Of a stretch of 64,000 nucleotides of DNA, positions 58,441 to 64,000 are shown in pieces. Under the pieces are notes generated by a model. The model saw only the letters and a list, made by a program, of their open reading frames with translations. It ran no database searches and was not told the DNA's origin. The stretch is from Neopestalotiopsis rosae (lineage: Eukaryota; Ascomycota; Sordariomycetes; Amphisphaeriales; Sporocadaceae), in contig JALGAS010000002.1 in the NCBI GenBank assembly GCA_023078685.1, positions 744,001 through 808,000 of the forward strand, in the 5' to 3' direction. The first letter of the stretch is position 1. Every line of letters starts with the position of its first letter. Position numbers and translations under genes: made by a program.

Positions 58441-60147
58441 GGTGTCGTCGCTGCTGAAGAAATTCATTAATGGATTATGGATTGATAGATTGATGTGTTG
58501 ATATATGTATTGATGGCTGTATCAAGTCTGTTGTATGATGGGCGAGAGAGCGAAATCCACATGAAGAGAAAGGGGAAGAGAGAGCAGTTCGAGCAGGTCA
58601 TGGTTCACAAGAGACAACGTTTATATATATACAAATTACAGATTACCTTTTCGGGCAACTTGCCGTATATCTACAGCGCGATTGGCACAAGGTGATTGGT
58701 CAGTGTTGAGGCATGAATCCCTACAAGACGGAGGGAAAATGGTCGGAAATGGTCAAGACTTCGGGGCCTCCACTGCCCTTTTTTCTTATTTCTTTCGCAA
58801 TATTCATGCAAAAAGCCATTGGACCCTGACAGAGTTCGATTGGCAGGCAGGGATGTGGATGATCATGTCGAATTGTTTCGAGGTCTTCTCTTGGGTTTGG
58901 TGGCATGTAGTCTGGTTTGCATAAGAAACCAATTAAACGCGAGTGGTCAGTGCTGGGCAGGTCGTGACTCTTTTTTGTAAGGATCAGTAAACCCTGGGCG
59001 ACGAGACGCGTTCTTGGAGAGACAGAATAGAGCTACGGTACAGTACCTCGATACTTAGCTAATCAGCTAATAAACCTACACAGTACATACAATATTCCGT
59101 TCAGTGGTGCAGTGTGTAAGTGCGTAGTCATGCAGTGCTATTGTGGCACAGTTGAAATTGATCTGTCTTTCACCCAAGAATACATTTGAGCTAATGTAGG
59201 AAAGAAGGCACTTATCCAAGTAATCTTCAATGCCATAATTCGATCAGCCTCAGATATCAGAAAGCCCAGAATTCCACAGCCGGTCAAGGCCTCGGGTGAG
59301 CAAGTCCAAAACCAAAAAGAGACCGGACAGAATTCAAGGCCAACTGCCCGGCTGCGGCTGTCGGACAGCCGACCATTGACGGATGCCTACCAGACCAGAC
59401 GCTCGCTTGCCCACTCGCTCCCTCGCGTCCTCAACAAAGACAAGACTCTACACTCACAGTGCTTGCTGTCTTGTCACTGCCCAGTCAACCGAGCAAGCAT
59501 AAACTATCGCCGGCCATTCCTCATCTGGCCAACCGAACTTGAACTTTTTTTTTTTATTTTATCCAGAGGAAAGCTTCCTATTGCTGCAATCCAACTTATC
59601 AAGCTCCACCTCATTCCTGGTCCCCATCCCACACATGTGATATTCTCTGTATTTTATTATTTGCTACAGGCTTGCTTCAATTGAGTTCCTGAAACGAAAC
59701 ACATACAGACGACGCTTTGACATACACCTTCTCCAGACTTTCTTAGTCATTCATTGCCTTTTTCTCACTTCCCCAGACTACTGTCACAACAGAAAACAAA
59801 CACATTTATCCAAAACGGACCGCCTTGTGTGACGTAGAACGTTCCAGTCACTTCTTCCTATGCGGATCTTGGCGGCTATTTGTGGATTCGAGACGGACCT
59901 GTTGTTCGCATAGGTAGCAGTAGCTGTGGGAGCTCCATTCAACCCTCCGGCCGTTCGGCTCCAGTCCCAGCTCCACTTGCCCTTCTGCTGGCACGCCGAC
60001 TATTGATCAACCGCCCGTCGGTCGCCAAACCCTTCTCACGTGTCCCTTACCTTGTTCTTTCTTCTTTTACTTCTCTCTCTCATCTTCTCTCTTCACCCTG
60101 GAATTGCATGTCAGCCATTCGACATCAACGCATCAATCCCAGAGATC
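58441..60147. other. Divergent promoter region, small basic protein and cho2
   Basis: About 1.7 kb between head-to-head genes. The last 600 bp before cho2 are pyrimidine-rich leader-like sequence. Frames such as 59376-59684 show no recognisable content. Confidence 0.5.
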
Positions 60148-63100
60148 ATGAGCGCCACCGGTCCTAGTGCCGTGGATTCAGGCGAGCTCCGCCAAAGGCA
60201 CGCCGCTGCCTCCACTACGGATCCTGGATCTACTTCTCCGCAAGATGGGGAAACGGATCCAGCACTGGTCCAACATGAATCGGAGCAGCCGAAATCCAGA
60301 AAGACGTTTGGTCGAACGCCGGACGGAACAAGTTAGTAAATAATTGCTACTATGTCCCAGAGCGAACTACTGACATTCGAATTGATGATTAAATAGCCTT
60401 CATTGTACCTACCACGCATGATATGGTCTCGCAGCTGCTGGATCCCCGGCAGCCAAAGAACTTGTCCGATGTGCTCGTGTTAGCTATTCTTGCTGCCCAC
60501 ATTGCTCTGTTGTGTCTGTTGCCCGCGTCCCTGAAGCGCCCCGTGCTTGCTGCTATCTTCCTGCTGTGGCGGACTGCCTATAATCTTGGCATTGGCCTTT
60601 TGCTCCAGGGTCAGTCTAAAGAGAATAAGCTGGTCAACTGGGCCAAGACATGGAAACTCTTTGAGCACCCTTCAACAGGCCAGAATCCGAGACCATGGGC
60701 TTACAAGCTTCTCAAGACTGAGCTCGAGGCCAAAATCCCCGAGGACTATGCCTTTGAAAAGGCACCATTGGAGTACAACACGTGGCTCGTCTTTCGCAGA
60801 CTAGTGGATCTCATCCTCATGTGTGACTTCGTGTCGTATTGCTTGTTTGCCATTGCTTGCGGCCATAGGCCAGAGGGTGAATCAGCTCTCCTCGCAGTAG
60901 GCCGCTGGATCATTGGTGTGTCCTTGGTAGGATTCAACCTCTGGGTCAAGCTCGATGCCCACCGCGTCGTCAAGGATTATGCCTGGTACTGGGGTGACTT
61001 CTTCTACTTGATTGACCAAGAGTTGACGTTTGACGGCGTCTTTGAAATGGCGCCCCATCCCATGTATTCCATTGGCTACGCTGGCTATTATGGTATCTCC
61101 ATGATGGCGGCCAGCTACTCTGTGCTCCTGATCTCTGTCGTGGCACACGCCGCACAGTTTGCCTTCCTGGTCCTGGTTGAAAACCCTCATATTGAGAAGA
61201 CCTACAATCCTCCCGCTCCTCGCAAGCGCGCCGATACTACCACCTCTGTCGACTTGGGCGAGGCCCAGGGTGCTGTGCCCTCGGAAGCTACTGGCGCGGC
61301 GTCACCAAAGGGTACACCTGCTCAAATTCACAACATCCTCGGAGTAGGCAATTTTGATCTTTTCCGGACGAGCGACTACACGGCCTTGCTGCTGATCAGC
61401 TACATGACAATTCTGACTTTAGTCACGCCCAGCACGCCCTTTTACCAATTCATGTTTGTCCTTCACGCTACACTCTGGAGGCTTTGGTACATGGCCGGCC
61501 TTGGTTTCTTACTTGATCAGCAGTCCAAGAACAAGGCGTGGACGAGACACTTTCTCAAGTTTGGCGAGAGTACTGGCGAGGCTTGGCGACAGTGGAAGGC
61601 CATGTATCATATTTCTCAAATCATGGGCTATGCATCATTTATGGCTGCTTGCTGGAAGGTCTACACGTTCCCTGATTCCTGGGACTACGGCTTTGTACTG
61701 TTGAAGCACGTCATGGGTGTTGCCTTGATCGCACTCCAAATCTGGAGCGCAGTCAGTACCTACGAATCATTGGGCGAATTCGGCTGGTTCTGTGGAGACT
61801 TCTTCTTTGACCAAAAGGTCAAGCTGACCTATACCTCCATTTATCGTTTCTTGAATAACCCAGAACGTGTCTTTGGTTCAGCTGGTCTGTGGGGAGCCGC
61901 ACTGATCACTTGGAGCAGATCCATCTTCATACTGGCCTTGACGAGCCACCTTCTCATGCTGGCCTTTTTGCAATATGTTGAGAAGCCTCACATGGAGAAG
62001 ATCTATGGTCGCAGTGTGCGCAAGGAGGCTGGCCTTGTCAAATTCATCAAGAGCACACTTCCGCCACCTGTCAAGGAATGGGGCACCAGCGTCAACAAGG
62101 TCGTCGACGAGACCTCCCACTTTGTGGAAGACTTCCTCGAGACGGCTCGTCCAAAGCTTGCTGCCGGTGTTTCCACCATTGTGCGGGATACAACCGCTCT
62201 GTTCAACAATGTTCCTGCCCGTCTTACCCTGACCAAGTTGTCACCGGACCTGGCAGGCTTTGACCCTAAAGATTATTCGATGAGTGTAGTGGGCGAGGCA
62301 GCTTCCCTGTCAGCCATCACAGAACGAGCCACTGGCAAGGAAGGCACCAATGCTCGCTTCCCCAGCGAACTCAATACCATGATCCTCGAATACGGCGCTC
62401 CCGTCAAGGTCAAGTGGATGGCTCCAGCCAAACACCATAAGAAGGACTGGATTGGTCTTTACATGGTTGCAGACAACCGTTCCCGTGAGATCACAGAGGT
62501 GCCTTCGCTCGGTCGCTGGGTTGCGGTCACGCCAAACCAGTACGATTCTACGATTGCTGATACACGCATCTTGAGCTCGGATATTCCCGTGAGCAGTGTA
62601 GAGTCGCCAGAGGATGCACTTGTCCAGGGCGAGGTTGCCTTTGAAGGCGATAAGCTATGGTGGACAAGAGGTGTCTTTGAGTTCCGGTACCATCACGGTG
62701 GAAGCCACAATGTCATGTCCATCTCGCAGCCTTTTGAGATACAGATTGGCCGCTTTGACGAAGAGGACGTTGAAGTGGACTCTCAAGGCCTGTACCAGAA
62801 ATCGGTTGAGTCTTCCCTCCTACCGCTGGTTCAGAACTGTTTCGACCGGAACCCCGATATTGCTCCCAGTACCCCCGAGGAGCCGTTTGGTAACCACGTA
62901 GAGCGGGACGGGAAATATGCTCGGAGAGTGGTCTACGCTATTCAACAAATGTTTGGTATCGAATTTGCTCCAGCAGTTGTGCCAGCAGATGGCAACGTGC
63001 GAAACCTTGCTTGGAGAATCTGCAATGCCAAGCAAGTTCTTGTAAGTGCTTCTCATTTTACTAGCAGTGTTTTATGCCTTATGCTAATGAACTTTTACAG

Positions 63101-63166
63101 GCACCCTACAGTATGTCGCATTCCAAGGGGACAAGCACACCAGCAGCTGAAAAGGGGGATTATTGA
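60148..63166 (+). CDS. cho2: Phosphatidylethanolamine N-methyltransferase Cho2
   Basis: Three exons (60148-60331, 60397-63041, 63101-63166) give 964 residues, the normal size for filamentous-fungal Cho2. After a hydrophilic N-terminus comes [20 protein letters not shown] and many membrane segments. The duplicated methyltransferase core is visible twice: [20 protein letters not shown] with [15 protein letters not shown], and [20 protein letters not shown] with [14 protein letters not shown]. The C-terminal cytosolic part includes [16 protein letters not shown] and [15 protein letters not shown]. The enzyme makes the first methylation of phosphatidylethanolamine on the way to phosphatidylcholine in the ER. 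The short last exon ([10 protein letters not shown]...) matches the usual end. All introns are GT-AG and in phase. Confidence 0.96.
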
Positions 63167-64000
63167 GTTTCTTTTAGTCTTTTCAATTACATGGAAGAGC
63201 AAGGCATTAGGAAACAACAGAATGGTGTGAAAAAGTGCATTGGAGTCGGAGTTGTCAGTGTATAAATACATATTATATATATTGCCCGTGAACAGTAAAG
63301 CTGTCGACGCTAGCAAGGTTGTTTCTATGCGGTCAGCATCCTAGAGCATGTTTGTGATACCACCCAGCAAAGTATATACATTTATTATAATACATGACGC
63401 TGATTCATACCAATATGCACATTTGTGTTTGAATACAGTTGCAAGAGTTTGACTGTAAAGCACTGCAGATTCAAAGCAACATGCTCAGATTCATCTAAGA
63501 GCCAAATCAAGCAATGCTCCATCTCAACAATGTGCCGAATATATCTGCCGTGTTTCTGAAGTCGATGCTCGTTATGGAATACATATGTAAGTCATAGGCC
63601 TTTTGAGTTCTTCCCATTCCTATCCAACGTCAGATTTCTAGGATAGAATTTGGAAGAGGGGCAAGAGGGCTTGCCTCCTCTGCAGCCGTGGTAGCGGGCG
63701 TCGACAGCCGAAATATGGAACTGTGTGTATAAGGAACAGCCGCTCGCACAAAACTCTGACTTATTGACCATAATTGTGCTACTTCGGCCCATTTCACACC
63801 CAATGAATGCCGATCCGAAGGAGACATGATACTAGCTCCCCCAACCCCTGCCGGGCACTGAACCGGGGAAAATGGGGGGAATTTGGGGGATCACGCGCAC
63901 TAGTACAGCAATTACGAACCAACGATGCTGCATTTGTCAAAAAATATACCCACCAAGTCCATTCTCGTTCGCTTATACGGCCTCCCCAAAGGATACGATA
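63167..64000. other. Intergenic region to right edge
   Basis: Downstream of cho2. A 65-codon minus-strand frame (63630-63827) shows no recognisable content. A gene could begin beyond the edge. Confidence 0.45.

Noticed and set aside
63592..63827. Short minus-strand frames near the right edge
   Set aside because: Under 70 codons, overlapping in two frames, with no identifiable content.

Overview
The window is nuclear DNA of a filamentous ascomycete (Pezizomycotina, most likely Sordariomycetes). The evidence is short introns (about 50-190 nt) with GT-AG ends and CTAAC/CTGAC-type branch sites, a Zn2Cys6 regulator, secreted pectin-attacking enzymes, and fungal-style housekeeping genes (bro1, cho2, srp68, tif35, mdj1, ssc1). 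I could not fix genus or species. Exon joins were worked out by hand from reading frame, splice consensus and family motifs. Every multi-exon model closes in frame.

Layout. 1-2226 (-): Zn2Cys6 transcription factor, cut by the left edge. 3907-5007 (+): secreted GH43 glycosidase, divergent from the regulator. 6680-7320 (+): SAP30-type Sin3-binding protein. 8214-10012 (+): mitochondrial DnaJ, mdj1. 12153-15311 (+): ESCRT-associated bro1. 16146-17852 (+): NAPE-PLD/Fmp30-like metallo-hydrolase. 18221-21177 (-): PL4 rhamnogalacturonan lyase (rglB type, 11 exons). 22850-24290 (-): L-2-hydroxyglutarate dehydrogenase-like flavoprotein. 24893-27742 (-): WD40/DUF2415 protein. 29770-31963 (+): mitochondrial Hsp70, ssc1. 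32605-35112 (-): multicopper oxidase with an N-terminal membrane anchor. 35404-37321 (-): srp68. 38258-41641 (+): large pentatricopeptide-repeat protein. 42197-43350 (-): conserved fungal protein of unknown function. 43351-51819: about 8.5 kb with no gene I can support. 51820-54309 (+): PH-domain protein. 55367-56522 (+): eIF3g. 57976-58440 (-): small basic protein of unknown function. 60148-63166 (+): phosphatidylethanolamine methyltransferase cho2. The remainder is intergenic.

How the genes relate. Most are unrelated housekeeping genes, but some themes recur. GH43 and the PL4 lyase both act on rhamnogalacturonan I (side chains and backbone), and a zinc-cluster regulator sits head-to-head with the GH43 gene. 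Five products look mitochondrial (Mdj1, the Fmp30-like enzyme, the L2HGDH-like enzyme, Ssc1, the PPR protein). Mdj1 and Ssc1 are known chaperone partners. Fmp30-like and Cho2 both touch phosphatidylethanolamine metabolism.

Unusual features are: sharply bounded patches of near-saturated GC3 codon use inside otherwise mixed-codon genes; the membrane-anchored multicopper oxidase; a zinc cluster split by a 24-nt exon; G-runs just after the stop codons of two genes; and the 8.5 kb gene-poor gap. I see no CRISPR, no rRNA or tRNA gene and no intact transposon. I found no convincing new multi-gene system.
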